Made by a program: the position numbers and the translations under genes. From Paracoccus sediminicola (GTDB lineage Bacteria > Pseudomonadota > Alphaproteobacteria > Rhodobacterales > Rhodobacteraceae), in contig NZ_CP115768.1 in NCBI RefSeq assembly GCF_027912835.1, positions 62,001-126,000 of the forward strand: a DNA stretch of 64,000 bases, written 5' to 3'. Below are positions 18,469 to 27,106 of the stretch, one piece after another. Under the pieces are notes generated by a model that saw only the letters and a program-made list of their open reading frames with translations, made no database searches and was not told the origin of the DNA. Numbering within the stretch: position 1 is the first letter of the stretch; every line of letters begins with the position of its first letter.

Positions 18469-19254
18469 ATGAAAGCCCTTCAGATTGCCGCTACCGGGAT
18501 GAGCGCTCAGCAGATGCGCGTCGAGGTGATTTCCAACAACCTGGCGAACATGTCGACAACCGGCTATAACGCAAGGCGCGCCGAATTTGCCGATCTCCAT
18601 TACCAGCAGGCCACGCGGCCGGGCACCATCACCGCCGCTGACGGCACGGCGGTGCCCGCCGGCATCCAGCTTGGCCTCGGCGCGCGTCCCACCGCAGTGA
18701 CGGTCAATATCGCGCAGGGCTCGCTCAGCTCGACCGGGGGTGAGCTGGATCTCGCGATTGATGGCCATGGCTATATCGAAGTGACAATGCCCTCCGGCCT
18801 GCCGGGCTATACGAGGGACGGGGCGCTGAAACGCTCGGCGGAAGGGCAGCTTGTGACTTCGGACGGTTATCCGGTTGCGCCCGATATCACCATTCCCGAT
18901 GAGACCCGCAGCGTGGCCATCAATGCCGATGGCGAGGTTTACGCCTATTTCAATGATCGGGTGGAACCCGAGTTGCTCGGGCAGGTCACGCTCGCCGGAT
19001 TTACAAACGAGAAAGGCCTGGAGGCGATCGGCTCGAACCTGTTCCTCGAAACGAACGCCTCCGGCCCGGCCTTTGTCTCGCTGCCGGGACAGGAGGGGCT
19101 CGGCACGCTGCGGCAGGGCTATCTCGAGGAAAGCTCGGTCGATCCGGTGCGCGAGATCACCGAACTCATCAAGGCGCAGCGCGGCTATGAGCTGAACGCC
19201 AAGGTCATCACCGCCGCCGACCAGATGCTGGGCGCCACGGTGCAGGTGCGCTGA
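18469..19254 (+). CDS. flgG: Flagellar distal rod protein FlgG
   Basis: The 261-residue distal rod subunit. It begins MKALQIAATGMSAQQMRVEVISNNLANM, has the central LDLAIDGHGYIEV and ends with GYLEESSVDPVREITELIKAQRGYELNAKVI and DQMLGATVQVR, all typical of FlgG. A GGAG site lies just upstream. The stop overlaps the flgA start by one base. Confidence 0.96.
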   Translation: MKALQIAATGMSAQQMRVEVISNNLANMSTTGYNARRAEFADLHYQQATRPGTITAADGTAVPAGIQLGLGARPTAVTVNIAQGSLSSTGGELDLAIDGHGYIEVTMPSGLPGYTRDGALKRSAEGQLVTSDGYPVAPDITIPDETRSVAINADGEVYAYFNDRVEPELLGQVTLAGFTNEKGLEAIGSNLFLETNASGPAFVSLPGQEGLGTLRQGYLEESSVDPVREITELIKAQRGYELNAKVITAADQMLGATVQVR

Positions 19255-19685
19255 TGCGGCTGCTTCTTGCCCTGATCCTCGCCGCGTCGCCCTCGCTGGC
19301 CTTTGCGGGCATCGTCGCTTCGCGAGATCTTCCCGCCGGGACGGTGATCGGGCCGGGCGATGTGACGCTGTCCGAGACCGTGACGGCAGGCATCGCCGAT
19401 CCCGCGCAGGCTATCGGACGACAGGCGCGCATCGCCATCTATGAGGGCCGTCCGGTTGTCGCGGGCGCCCTGCGTGACCCGGTTCTCGTCGGTCGGAATG
19501 AGCTTGTGCGCGTGCATTTCGCCGCCGGTCCGCTCTGGATCGAGACCGAGGGCCGCGCGCTTTCTGAAGGAGCAGAGGGCGACGTGATCCGGGTGATGAA
19601 CCTCGGTTCGCGCAGCACGATTTCGGCACGCATCCAGCCGGACGGCACGTTGCTCGCGGGGCATGGGACAGGAGGCTGGAAATGA
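19254..19685 (+). CDS. flgA: Flagellar P-ring assembly chaperone FlgA
   Basis: A 143-residue periplasmic chaperone for P-ring (FlgI) formation. It has a signal peptide (about residues 1-19, ending SLAFA) and a SAF-type domain (ASRDLPAGTVIGPGDVTLSE) with the C-terminal VMNLGSRSTISARIQPDGTL. It is a short form: E. coli FlgA has an extra N-terminal domain. It overlaps flgG by one base and flgH by four. FlgI, its client, is not in this window. Confidence 0.92.
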   Translation: MRLLLALILAASPSLAFAGIVASRDLPAGTVIGPGDVTLSETVTAGIADPAQAIGRQARIAIYEGRPVVAGALRDPVLVGRNELVRVHFAAGPLWIETEGRALSEGAEGDVIRVMNLGSRSTISARIQPDGTLLAGHGTGGWK

Positions 19686-20407
19686 ACCGCTATCTGACCG
19701 CTCTGCTGCTGCTTGTCGTTGCCGGGTGCAATCGCGTCGATCATATCGGTCGCCCTCCAAGCATGACCGAGTCGCGCAGCACGCCCGAATTCATCGCCAT
19801 GACCGAGCCGGAACTGAACCTGCCCCAAGGGCCGCAGCGCCCCGAATCGCGCGCCTCGCTCTGGTCCGGTGCGCAGAACTCTCTGGTGCGGGACCGCCGT
19901 GCCGCCGCCCGCGGAGATATCCTGACCGTGGTGATCGAGATCGACGACCGTGCCGAAATCTCGAACAGCTCGAACCGTTCGCGATCGGCGGCGGATCAGA
20001 TCAGCATGCCCGATTTCGCCGGGCTTCCGCAGCGTGTCGAGGCGCGACTGCCCGAGGGTGCGACGATGGGCAGCCTCGTCGATGCCGACGCCTCGTCGAG
20101 CTACAAGGGCAGCGGCAAGATCTCGCGGCGTGACAAGCTGACGCTGCGCGTGGCGGCGACGATCATCGACCGGCTGCCGAACGGCACGCTGCATCTACAA
20201 GGCAGCCAGGAGGTGCGGGTGAATTTCGAGATGCGCGAGCTGACCGTCTCCGGCTTCGTTCGCCCCGAGGATATCGGGCGCAACAACGAGGTGTCCTATG
20301 ACCGCATCGCCGGTGCGCGGATTTCCTATGGCGGACGTGGCCAGATCACCGATGTGCAGCAGCCGCGCTATGGCCAGCAGATCGCCGACGTCATCCTGCC
20401 TTACTGA
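19682..20407 (+). CDS. flgH: Flagellar L-ring lipoprotein FlgH
   Basis: The 241-residue outer-membrane ring subunit. The lipoprotein signal ends in a lipobox (LLVVAGC, Cys at residue 16). Characteristic FlgH segments follow: ASLWSG, RAAARGDILTVVIEIDDRAE, GSGKISRRDKLTLRVAATI and VRPEDIGRNNEVSYDRIAGARISYGGRG. Its ATG overlaps the flgA stop (ATGA). The fliL-like gene follows after eight bases. Confidence 0.96.
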   Translation: MNRYLTALLLLVVAGCNRVDHIGRPPSMTESRSTPEFIAMTEPELNLPQGPQRPESRASLWSGAQNSLVRDRRAAARGDILTVVIEIDDRAEISNSSNRSRSAADQISMPDFAGLPQRVEARLPEGATMGSLVDADASSSYKGSGKISRRDKLTLRVAATIIDRLPNGTLHLQGSQEVRVNFEMRELTVSGFVRPEDIGRNNEVSYDRIAGARISYGGRGQITDVQQPRYGQQIADVILPY

Positions 20408-20415
20408 GGTCTCCC

Positions 20416-20964
20416 ATGCTGAAGAAATTTTTGCCCATTCTGCTGGCGCTTTTCTGCGCGGCAGCCGGCGCGATCGGGGGCCAGCTGCTGCGTCCCGACA
20501 ATCCGGCGCTGGGCAGCGGTGACATGGCGGAAGTCGCGGAAGGTGATCGCGGTTCCCACGGCGAAGGCAGCGAAGCGAAAGATGCGCCGCAACATGATGC
20601 GGTGGTCGGCGCGGACAAGGCGGTAGGGAAGGGCGGTGAGCGATCCTATTTCCGCTTTCCCTCGCAGTTCTTCGTGCCGGTCATGCGGGGCAGCCGGCTT
20701 GATGGGATGATGGTGCTGAGCCTCGCGCTCGAAATGCCCAAGGACATGCAAGAGGAGATCTATCGGCAGGAGTTCCGGCTGCGTGACGGGCTGCTGCGAA
20801 CGTTGCTGATTCAGGCCAACACGGGCGGTTTCGACGGCAACTTCACCGTCGAGGCGCGGATGCGAAGTCTGCGCGAGGCGCTGCTGAAGACGGCGCGGGA
20901 CCTCAGCGATGGCGTCGTAACCGACGTGCTGATCGAGGATATCGCGCGGCAGGATTCGTCGTGA
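20416..20964 (+). CDS. fliL: FliL-like flagellar basal body-associated protein
   Basis: A 182-residue single-pass inner-membrane protein: a membrane anchor at about residues 5-25, a low-complexity acidic linker to about residue 75, then a periplasmic domain. The segment YFRFPSQFFVPVMRG and the later PKDMQEEIYRQEFRLRDGLLRTLL match FliL, which sits around the stator and affects motor torque. Sequence is divergent from enterobacterial FliL and the call also relies on position after flgH. It is the last clear flagellar gene here. Confidence 0.75.
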   Translation: MLKKFLPILLALFCAAAGAIGGQLLRPDNPALGSGDMAEVAEGDRGSHGEGSEAKDAPQHDAVVGADKAVGKGGERSYFRFPSQFFVPVMRGSRLDGMMVLSLALEMPKDMQEEIYRQEFRLRDGLLRTLLIQANTGGFDGNFTVEARMRSLREALLKTARDLSDGVVTDVLIEDIARQDSS

Positions 20965-21207
20965 ACCGCCAAAAAGCGGATCTGCCGCAGCCGAAATGCC
21001 ACCGCCGCAATCGAGAAGTGCGCGCCCACAGGCTTGCAAGCGAACGGCCCATCGCCGAGACAGACGTTCATCAGGCCCGCGCAGGAACAGCAAGCGGTTG
21101 GGATCTGTCCCGGGAGGAAAAACGGGCCGCAGAAAGAGCCTGCCGAGGATGCTTTGAAACCGCCGCAAAGCCGGATAAATCGGTCTGTGACGAAGCGAGA
21201 GAGGCAT

Positions 21208-22137
21208 ATGGCGAGGATCTGCATCGGGCTTGGGCTCTATAACGGGGCGCAACATCTCGGCGAACAACTCGCCAGCATCGCGGCACAGAGCCATCAAGAG
21301 TGGCGGCTCGTCGTGTCGGATGACGGTTCGAGCGATGACGGTCCGCAGATCGTGCGCGACTTTGCGGCGCGCTATCCCGAGGGACAAGTCCGGCTGGTCG
21401 AAGGGCCGCGCGCCGGGGCCACGCGCAATTTCCTGTCGTTGATCGCGCGCTCGGCATCGGAGGAATATCTGGCATTTGCCGATCAGGACGATGTCTGGCA
21501 GCCGCGTAAGCTGGCCCGTGCGATCGAGCGGCTTTCGGCCGCGCCCGAGGCCGGTGTGTATGCAGCGCGCACCACGATTTGCGATGCGCAGCTCGCGCCG
21601 CTCGTTGGATCGCGCAGCTTTCCCGGACCTTACGGGTTCCGCAATGCGCTCGTTCAGGCGGTCACCGCGGGCAATACCTGCGTGTTGACACCTGCCGCTG
21701 CCGGTATCGCGCGCCGCGCGGCGGGCGCGGCGGCAAGCGCGGGCATCGAATCGCATGACTGGTGGATCTATCAGATCGTCTCGGGCGCTGGCTTCGGCGT
21801 CATCCGCGACGATGAAGAGGTTCTGCTGTATCGCCAGCACGCGGATAATCTCAAGGGGCGCAACGACACGGCAGCGGCGATGAAGTCGCGTCTCGGTCAG
21901 CTTTTTGCCGGGGATTACGGCGGCTGGGTTCATGCCAATATCGCTGCTCTGCGCGCCGCGTCAGATCTTTTGACGCCAGAGAACCGCGCCGTGCTGAGCC
22001 GTTTCTACGCGGCGCTCGGCAAGACGGGGCCGGCGATGGCGGCAGAATTCGCGCGGATCGGGGTGCGGCGCCAGAGCTGGGCGGGATCGGCTGCTCTCTA
22101 TGCGGCGGCGCTCGCAGGCAAGCTGCGGCGGCGATAG
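21208..22137 (+). CDS. Family 2 glycosyltransferase
   Basis: A 309-residue inverting GT-A glycosyltransferase. The nucleotide-sugar-binding fold starts with CIGLGLYNGAQHLGEQLASIAAQ and SDDGSSDDG. The DxD-type region is LAFADQDDVWQPRKL, as in rhamnosyl- and other transferases of surface polysaccharides. The later ESHDWWIYQIV and LLYRQHADNLKG segments are also seen in these enzymes. The ATG at 21208 has GAGAGAGG upstream. It lies between the flagellar operon and rpe, and the rml genes for dTDP-L-rhamnose are 2 kb away. Transfer of rhamnose, or flagellar glycosylation, is possible but unproven. Confidence 0.88.
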   Translation: MARICIGLGLYNGAQHLGEQLASIAAQSHQEWRLVVSDDGSSDDGPQIVRDFAARYPEGQVRLVEGPRAGATRNFLSLIARSASEEYLAFADQDDVWQPRKLARAIERLSAAPEAGVYAARTTICDAQLAPLVGSRSFPGPYGFRNALVQAVTAGNTCVLTPAAAGIARRAAGAAASAGIESHDWWIYQIVSGAGFGVIRDDEEVLLYRQHADNLKGRNDTAAAMKSRLGQLFAGDYGGWVHANIAALRAASDLLTPENRAVLSRFYAALGKTGPAMAAEFARIGVRRQSWAGSAALYAAALAGKLRRR

Positions 22138-22209
22138 GACTGCTGACGGTTGACGCGCGCGGCGTTTCGGCCCTATGGCTCAGCCGCATTCCAAGCCGAG
22201 AGGACCGCC

Positions 22210-22902
22210 ATGAGCTTCGACCGCCGCATCAAGATCGCGCCCTCGATCCTGTCTGCCGATTTCGCCGATTTCGGCCGCGAGATCGCCGCGGTGCAGAACC
22301 AGGGCGCCGACTGGGTTCATGTCGACGTGATGGACGGGCATTTCGTGCCGAACCTGACCTTCGGGCCGCCTGCGGTCAAGGCGTTCCGGCCGCATGTGAC
22401 CGGGGTCATGGATGTGCATCTGATGATCGCGCCGGTCGATCCCTATATCGAGGCCTATGCCGAGGCCGGCGCCGATCTGATCACCGCCCATGTCGAGGCC
22501 GGGCCGCATATTCACCGCACGCTTCAGGCGATCCGCGCAACCGGCAAGAAGGCGGGGGTCGCGCTGAACCCCGGCACGCCGCTCGAAGCGGTGGAATATG
22601 TGCTGGATCTGGCCGATCTCGTGCTGGTCATGTCGGTCAATCCCGGGTTCGGCGGGCAGAAATTCATTCACAGCCAGATCGACAAGATCGCCCGGCTGCG
22701 TGGCATGATCGGCGACCGGCCGATCCATATCGAGGTCGATGGCGGTGTCGATCCGCAGACCGCGCCCCTGGTTGCGAAGGCGGGGGCCGATGTGCTGGTT
22801 GCGGGCTCGGCGGTGTTCAAGGGCGGATCGGTCGATCAGGCCGATATTTACGGGCGCAATATCCGCGCCATTCGCGACGCTGCCGAGGCCGCGCAAGGGT
22901 GA
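22210..22902 (+). CDS. rpe: Ribulose-phosphate 3-epimerase
   Basis: A 230-residue TIM-barrel metal enzyme interconverting D-ribulose 5-phosphate and D-xylulose 5-phosphate (pentose phosphate and Calvin pathways). Signatures: [32 protein letters not shown] (catalytic Asp and metal His), [14 protein letters not shown] and the phosphate-binding DGGVDPQTA. The ATG at 22210 is the family start. The stop overlaps the gph GTG (GTGA), so rpe-gph form an operon. Confidence 0.97.
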   Translation: MSFDRRIKIAPSILSADFADFGREIAAVQNQGADWVHVDVMDGHFVPNLTFGPPAVKAFRPHVTGVMDVHLMIAPVDPYIEAYAEAGADLITAHVEAGPHIHRTLQAIRATGKKAGVALNPGTPLEAVEYVLDLADLVLVMSVNPGFGGQKFIHSQIDKIARLRGMIGDRPIHIEVDGGVDPQTAPLVAKAGADVLVAGSAVFKGGSVDQADIYGRNIRAIRDAAEAAQG

Positions 22903-23543
22903 AGCTGATTTTCGATCTCGACGGCACGCTGATCGACAGCGCGCCGGATATTCACGCGACCGCGAATGCGGTGCTCGCGGATGAGGGGCTGGCCGGTTTC
23001 GATCTTGCCACGATCCGCGGTTTCGTCGGGCGGGGGCTGCCGCATCTGGTCGACCGGATCCTGGACGCGCATGGCATCGCGGATCCGCAACGGGCGGCGC
23101 GGATGGTCGAGAAGATGCTGGCCCGCTATGAGAGCGCTGTGACCCTGACGCGGCCCTATCCTTTCGTGCCGGAGGCGTTGCAGACATTGCGTCAGGCGGG
23201 GCATGACATGGCTGTCTGCACCAACAAACCGCTGTCACCGGCGCGGGCCGTGCTGGCGCATCTTCGACTTGACGGGTTCTTCGATGTCGTGATCGGCGGG
23301 GTTAGCGGTCTGCCGCGCAAGCCAGATCCGGCGATGCTGCACGAAGCGGCCCGGCTTCTTGGGGACGGACGGGCGGTTTTTATCGGCGACAGCGAGGTGG
23401 ATGCAGAGACCGCGGCTTCTGCCGGACTGCCATTCCTGCTTTTCACCGAAGGCTATCGCAAGGCGCCGGTCGACACGCTGCCGCACAAGGCTGCGTTCTC
23501 GGACTTCGCGCTGTTGCCGGGGCTGGTTGCGACGCTGGGCTGA
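22899..23543 (+). CDS. gph: Phosphoglycolate phosphatase (HAD family)
   Basis: A 214-residue HAD-superfamily phosphatase. Motif [15 protein letters not shown], motif II VCTNKP, the conserved Lys in PRKPDP and motif [18 protein letters not shown] are all present. Together with the rpe neighbour this supports dephosphorylation of 2-phosphoglycolate, produced by Rubisco oxygenation or DNA end repair. The start is a GTG overlapping the rpe stop. Its 3' end lies one base from the end of the convergent rmlA. Confidence 0.9.
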   Translation: MKLIFDLDGTLIDSAPDIHATANAVLADEGLAGFDLATIRGFVGRGLPHLVDRILDAHGIADPQRAARMVEKMLARYESAVTLTRPYPFVPEALQTLRQAGHDMAVCTNKPLSPARAVLAHLRLDGFFDVVIGGVSGLPRKPDPAMLHEAARLLGDGRAVFIGDSEVDAETAASAGLPFLLFTEGYRKAPVDTLPHKAAFSDFALLPGLVATLG

Positions 23544-23544
23544 G

Positions 23545-24417
23545 CTATTTCAGCAACCCGGCGAGATAGCGCCCATATTCGTTCTTGGCGAAGATCTCGG
23601 CCCGGCGGGCCAGGTCTTCACGGTTGATCCAGCCCTGCTCGAAGGCGATCTCGTCAGGGCAGCCGGTTTGCAGGCCTTGCCGCTGTTCCAGCGTGCGCAC
23701 CAGATTGCCTGCATCCAGCAGGCTCGCATGGGTGCCGGTATCGAGCCATGCATAGCCGCGCCCCATGCGCTCCACGGTCAGCAGCCCATCGCGGAGATAG
23801 GTTTCCAGCAACGTCGTGATTTCCAGCTCGCCACGGGCGGAGGGGCGGACCTTGGCGGCGCGTTCAGGCGCGCTGCCATCGAGGAAATAAAGCCCGGTCA
23901 CCGCAAAGGGCGAGGGCGGCTGTTCTGGCTTTTCGATAATCGCTTTCACCGTTCCGTCGCGGTCGAAATCGACGACGCCGTAACGTTCGGGATCGGCGAC
24001 GCGATAGCCGAACACGGTGCCGCCCTCGGGTTTCGCATCGGCCGCGGCGAGCAGCTCGGACAGGCCGTGACCGAAAAAGATATTGTCGCCCAGAACCATC
24101 GCCGAGGCCGCACCGCCAAGAAAACCCTCTGCCAGCAGATAGGCCTGCGCCAGCCCGTCCGGCGAGGGCTGCTCGATCCAGGTGAAGTCCAGCCCCCACT
24201 GACTGCCATCGCCCAACAGCCGCTGAAACTGGTGTTGATCCTCGGGGGTGGTGATGATCGCGATCTCGCGGATGCCGGCCAGCATCAACGTGGTGATCGG
24301 ATAGTAGATCATCGGCTTGTCATAGATCGGGAGAAGCTGCTTCGACAGCCCCATGGTAATGGGATAAAGCCGCGTGCCTGCGCCTCCGGCGAGGATGATG
24401 CCCTTGCGCTGCGTCAT
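23545..24417 (-). CDS. rmlA: Glucose-1-phosphate thymidylyltransferase
   Basis: A 290-residue nucleotidyltransferase making dTDP-glucose from dTTP and glucose 1-phosphate, the first step of dTDP-L-rhamnose synthesis. The catalytic loop [20 protein letters not shown] is at the N-terminus, and [12 protein letters not shown] and [14 protein letters not shown] are family markers. The ATG at 24417 overlaps the rmlD stop (ATGA). It is the last gene of the leftward cluster rmlC-rmlB-rmlD-rmlA. An upstream open frame to 24675 lies inside rmlD and is not used. Confidence 0.97.
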   Translation of the reverse strand: MTQRKGIILAGGAGTRLYPITMGLSKQLLPIYDKPMIYYPITTLMLAGIREIAIITTPEDQHQFQRLLGDGSQWGLDFTWIEQPSPDGLAQAYLLAEGFLGGAASAMVLGDNIFFGHGLSELLAAADAKPEGGTVFGYRVADPERYGVVDFDRDGTVKAIIEKPEQPPSPFAVTGLYFLDGSAPERAAKVRPSARGELEITTLLETYLRDGLLTVERMGRGYAWLDTGTHASLLDAGNLVRTLEQRQGLQTGCPDEIAFEQGWINREDLARRAEIFAKNEYGRYLAGLLK

Positions 24418-25265
24418 GCGTCGAGCTCCGATATGACGTCGCGCAGCGCCGCGCGCCAATCGGGGCGGGGGATGTCGAAGTCGTGGCTGATGGCGGCGCA
24501 ATGAAGCCGCGAATTGAGCGGTCTTCTGGCCGGGGTCGGGTAATCTGCGGTGGCGATCTCGGTCACCTCGACGTCCATGCCGGATTGCGCGAAGATTTCT
24601 TGGGCGAAACCGGCCCAGCTTGTGTCGGGCGCGCCGGCGAAGTGATAGATGCCGGCTTTGGACGCATCGGCGCACATCGCCTCTGCCATGCGGATCAGCG
24701 CACGCGCGATGGAAGAGGCCGGGGTAGGCCCGCCGATCTGGTCGGAGACGATGCTGAGCCGGTCCCGCTCAGCGCCGAGCCTGCGCATCGTGGTCACGAA
24801 ATTCCGGCCATGCGGCGAGAACACCCAGCTGGTGCGCAGGATCGCGTATTGTCCGCCCGCCGCGACGACCTCGCTTTCGCCGTCGCGCTTGGTCCGGCCA
24901 TAGACCCCGATCGGAGCGGTCTCGGCGGCTTCGGCGCGAGGATGATCGCCGCTGCCATCGAACACGTAATCGGTGGAGATATGCAGGAAGGGCACCCCTA
25001 TCGCAGCGCAGGCCCGTGCCATCGCGGCCGGTGCGTCAGCATTGATGCGCTGCGCCGCCTGAGCGTCCTTTTCGGCCTGATCGACCGCCGTATAGGCCGC
25101 AGCGTTGATGACGACGCTCGGGTTGCGGGCGCGGATCAGCGTCGCGCAGCCATCGGGATCGGTCAGATCGGCCTCGTGACGGTCTGCGAAATGCGCCTCG
25201 GGCGCGATCCGCGCCAACTCTGTGGCGACCTGTCCGGTCTTTCCGAAAACCAACGCGCCGCGCAT
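24414..25265 (-). CDS. rmlD: dTDP-4-dehydrorhamnose reductase
   Basis: A 283-residue extended-SDR enzyme performing the last step to dTDP-L-rhamnose. It has the nucleotide-binding [13 protein letters not shown] (an abbreviated GxxGxxG), [24 protein letters not shown] and the catalytic YGRTKRDGE (YxxxK). The ATG at 25265 overlaps the rmlB stop by one base. Confidence 0.96.
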   Translation of the reverse strand: MRGALVFGKTGQVATELARIAPEAHFADRHEADLTDPDGCATLIRARNPSVVINAAAYTAVDQAEKDAQAAQRINADAPAAMARACAAIGVPFLHISTDYVFDGSGDHPRAEAAETAPIGVYGRTKRDGESEVVAAGGQYAILRTSWVFSPHGRNFVTTMRRLGAERDRLSIVSDQIGGPTPASSIARALIRMAEAMCADASKAGIYHFAGAPDTSWAGFAQEIFAQSGMDVEVTEIATADYPTPARRPLNSRLHCAAISHDFDIPRPDWRAALRDVISELDA

Positions 25266-26302
25266 CACCCGGTCCCCAGCCGCATGCCGACCCCGTCGCG
25301 AGTGAGAAGCGGGCGCCACCAGTCGCCATGTTCCAGATACCAGTCCACGGTGCGTCGCAGCCCTTCTTCGAGCGAGACCGACGGGCGCCAGCCGAGCTCG
25401 TCGCGAATGCGGCTCGGGTCGATGGCATAGCGGCGGTCATGGCCGGGGCGGTCGGGCACGAAGGTGATGAGATTCTCATGGGGCGCATGATCCGGGCGCC
25501 GTTCGTCCATATGAGCGCAGATCATACGGACGAGGTCGATATTGCGGGCCTCGCTCTCGCCGCCGATATGATAGCTGCGCCCGACTTCGCCTCGGGTCAG
25601 CACTGTCAGCAGCGCATCGGCGTGGTCCTCGACGAACAGCCAGTCGCGGATATTCCCGCCATCGCCATAGACCGGGATCGGCGCCCCCTCGAGTGCCTTG
25701 AGGATCACCACCGGCACCAGCTTTTCGGGGAAGTGGAACGGCCCGTAATTATTCGAGCAATTGCTGAGCAGGACCGGCAGCCCATAGGTTTCGTGCCAGG
25801 CTCGGACGAGATGATCGCTCGCCGCCTTGCTGGCCGAATAGGGGCTGCGCGGGTCATAGGGGCTGTCCTCGGTGAACCGCCCCTCTGGCCCGAGCGAGCC
25901 GAAGACCTCGTCGGTCGATACATGATGAAACCGGAACTGCGCGGGTCGGCCCGCCGCAACCCAATAGGCGCGGGCAGCTTCGAGAAGATGATAGCTGCCG
26001 GTCACATTGGTGTCGATGAAGGCACCCGGCCCGTCGATCGAGCGGTCGACATGGCTTTCGGCGGCAAGATGCATCACCGCGTCGGGTCGATGCGCGGCAA
26101 GTATACGATCAAGCGCGGCGCGGTCCCGGATATCGGCATGTTCGAAGGCATAGCCCGGCGCCCCGGCGACGCTGTCGACATTGCGAAGATTTGCGGCATA
26201 GGTCAGCGCGTCGAGATTGACGACCTGATGCCCGTCCCGGATCGCCTGCCGGATCACGGCCGAGCCGATGAACCCCGCCCCGCCGGTGACGAGGATCTTC
26301 AT
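25265..26302 (-). CDS. rmlB: dTDP-glucose 4,6-dehydratase
   Basis: A 345-residue extended-SDR enzyme converting dTDP-glucose to dTDP-4-keto-6-deoxyglucose. The NAD-binding [12 protein letters not shown] is at the N-terminus, followed by [21 protein letters not shown], the catalytic [14 protein letters not shown] and [18 protein letters not shown]. All are diagnostic for RmlB rather than UDP-glucose 4-epimerase. It overlaps rmlC by four bases. Confidence 0.97.
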   Translation of the reverse strand: MKILVTGGAGFIGSAVIRQAIRDGHQVVNLDALTYAANLRNVDSVAGAPGYAFEHADIRDRAALDRILAAHRPDAVMHLAAESHVDRSIDGPGAFIDTNVTGSYHLLEAARAYWVAAGRPAQFRFHHVSTDEVFGSLGPEGRFTEDSPYDPRSPYSASKAASDHLVRAWHETYGLPVLLSNCSNNYGPFHFPEKLVPVVILKALEGAPIPVYGDGGNIRDWLFVEDHADALLTVLTRGEVGRSYHIGGESEARNIDLVRMICAHMDERRPDHAPHENLITFVPDRPGHDRRYAIDPSRIRDELGWRPSVSLEEGLRRTVDWYLEHGDWWRPLLTRDGVGMRLGTG

Positions 26303-26859
26303 GCGCCGTCCTCATAGGTAAAGGGCGAGGACCATTGCACGAAGGCCGGCGCCGCGCGATCCTTTTCCGAAAGGATAGGGGTCTCGACGCCCCAGTCGAT
26401 GCCGATGGAATCCCACCGCACGGCGCCGTCATGTTCGCGCGAATAATGCGCGGTGCATTTATAGATGATCTCGGTCTCGGCTTCGGTGGTGACGAAGCCG
26501 TGCAGAAAACCGGGCGGCACCCAAAGCTGACGGCCATTGTCATGGCTCAGAGTGACGCCGAACCATTGCCCATAGCTCGGGCTGCCCTGCCGCGCATCGA
26601 CGGCGACATCGTAAAGCGCCCCGCGCCCGCAACGCACCAGCTTGCCCTGCGCCATCGGCGGAGACTGGTAATGCAGCCCGCGCAGCGTGCCCGGTTCGTG
26701 TGACATGGAATGATTGTCCTGCACGAATTCCGGCAGATGCAGCCCTGCCTCCTCAAGCCGTTGACGGTTCCAGCTTTCGCTGAAGAAGCCGCGGCTGTCG
26801 CCGTGACGCTCGGGCGTCAGCAGCAGGACACCGGGCAGGGGGGTCGTCTCGATATTCAT
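26299..26859 (-). CDS. rmlC: dTDP-4-dehydrorhamnose 3,5-epimerase
   Basis: A 186-residue cupin epimerase, the third step of the rhamnose pathway. Signatures: [35 protein letters not shown] (catalytic His region), [13 protein letters not shown] and [13 protein letters not shown]. The ATG at 26859 was selected because it gives the standard N-terminus. It is the promoter-proximal gene of the rml operon and is divergent from the RTX-protein gene across about 250 bases. Confidence 0.97.
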   Translation of the reverse strand: MNIETTPLPGVLLLTPERHGDSRGFFSESWNRQRLEEAGLHLPEFVQDNHSMSHEPGTLRGLHYQSPPMAQGKLVRCGRGALYDVAVDARQGSPSYGQWFGVTLSHDNGRQLWVPPGFLHGFVTTEAETEIIYKCTAHYSREHDGAVRWDSIGIDWGVETPILSEKDRAAPAFVQWSSPFTYEDGA

Positions 26860-27106
26860 AGCGGCGCGGTCCTGTTCCGATCCCTGTCTCACCTGCCACG
26901 ACTTCTTGCGTTGCACAAGCGGCGCGGCCCGTTGCCGGGGGGCGGCCCCGATAGACACGCGGCCTCAAGGCGGCGCGCGGGTCGGATAAAGTTCATCTCA
27001 ATTCCGATGCAGAAAGCGGCGGAAAACGCGCGCGCGCTAGCGAATGGATAAGGGCTTTCTGCCACCATGAAAGGCGGGTTCTGAGTGGTTTTGGGTGGTG
27101 CCGGGG

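Noticed and set aside
20961..21242. 93-codon plus-strand frame starting with a GTG that overlaps the fliL stop and running into the glycosyltransferase gene
   Set aside because: Highly charged, low-order sequence with no recognisable motif; it overlaps the glycosyltransferase by 35 bases and the ribosome site of that gene lies inside it. Only the GTGA overlap favours it.
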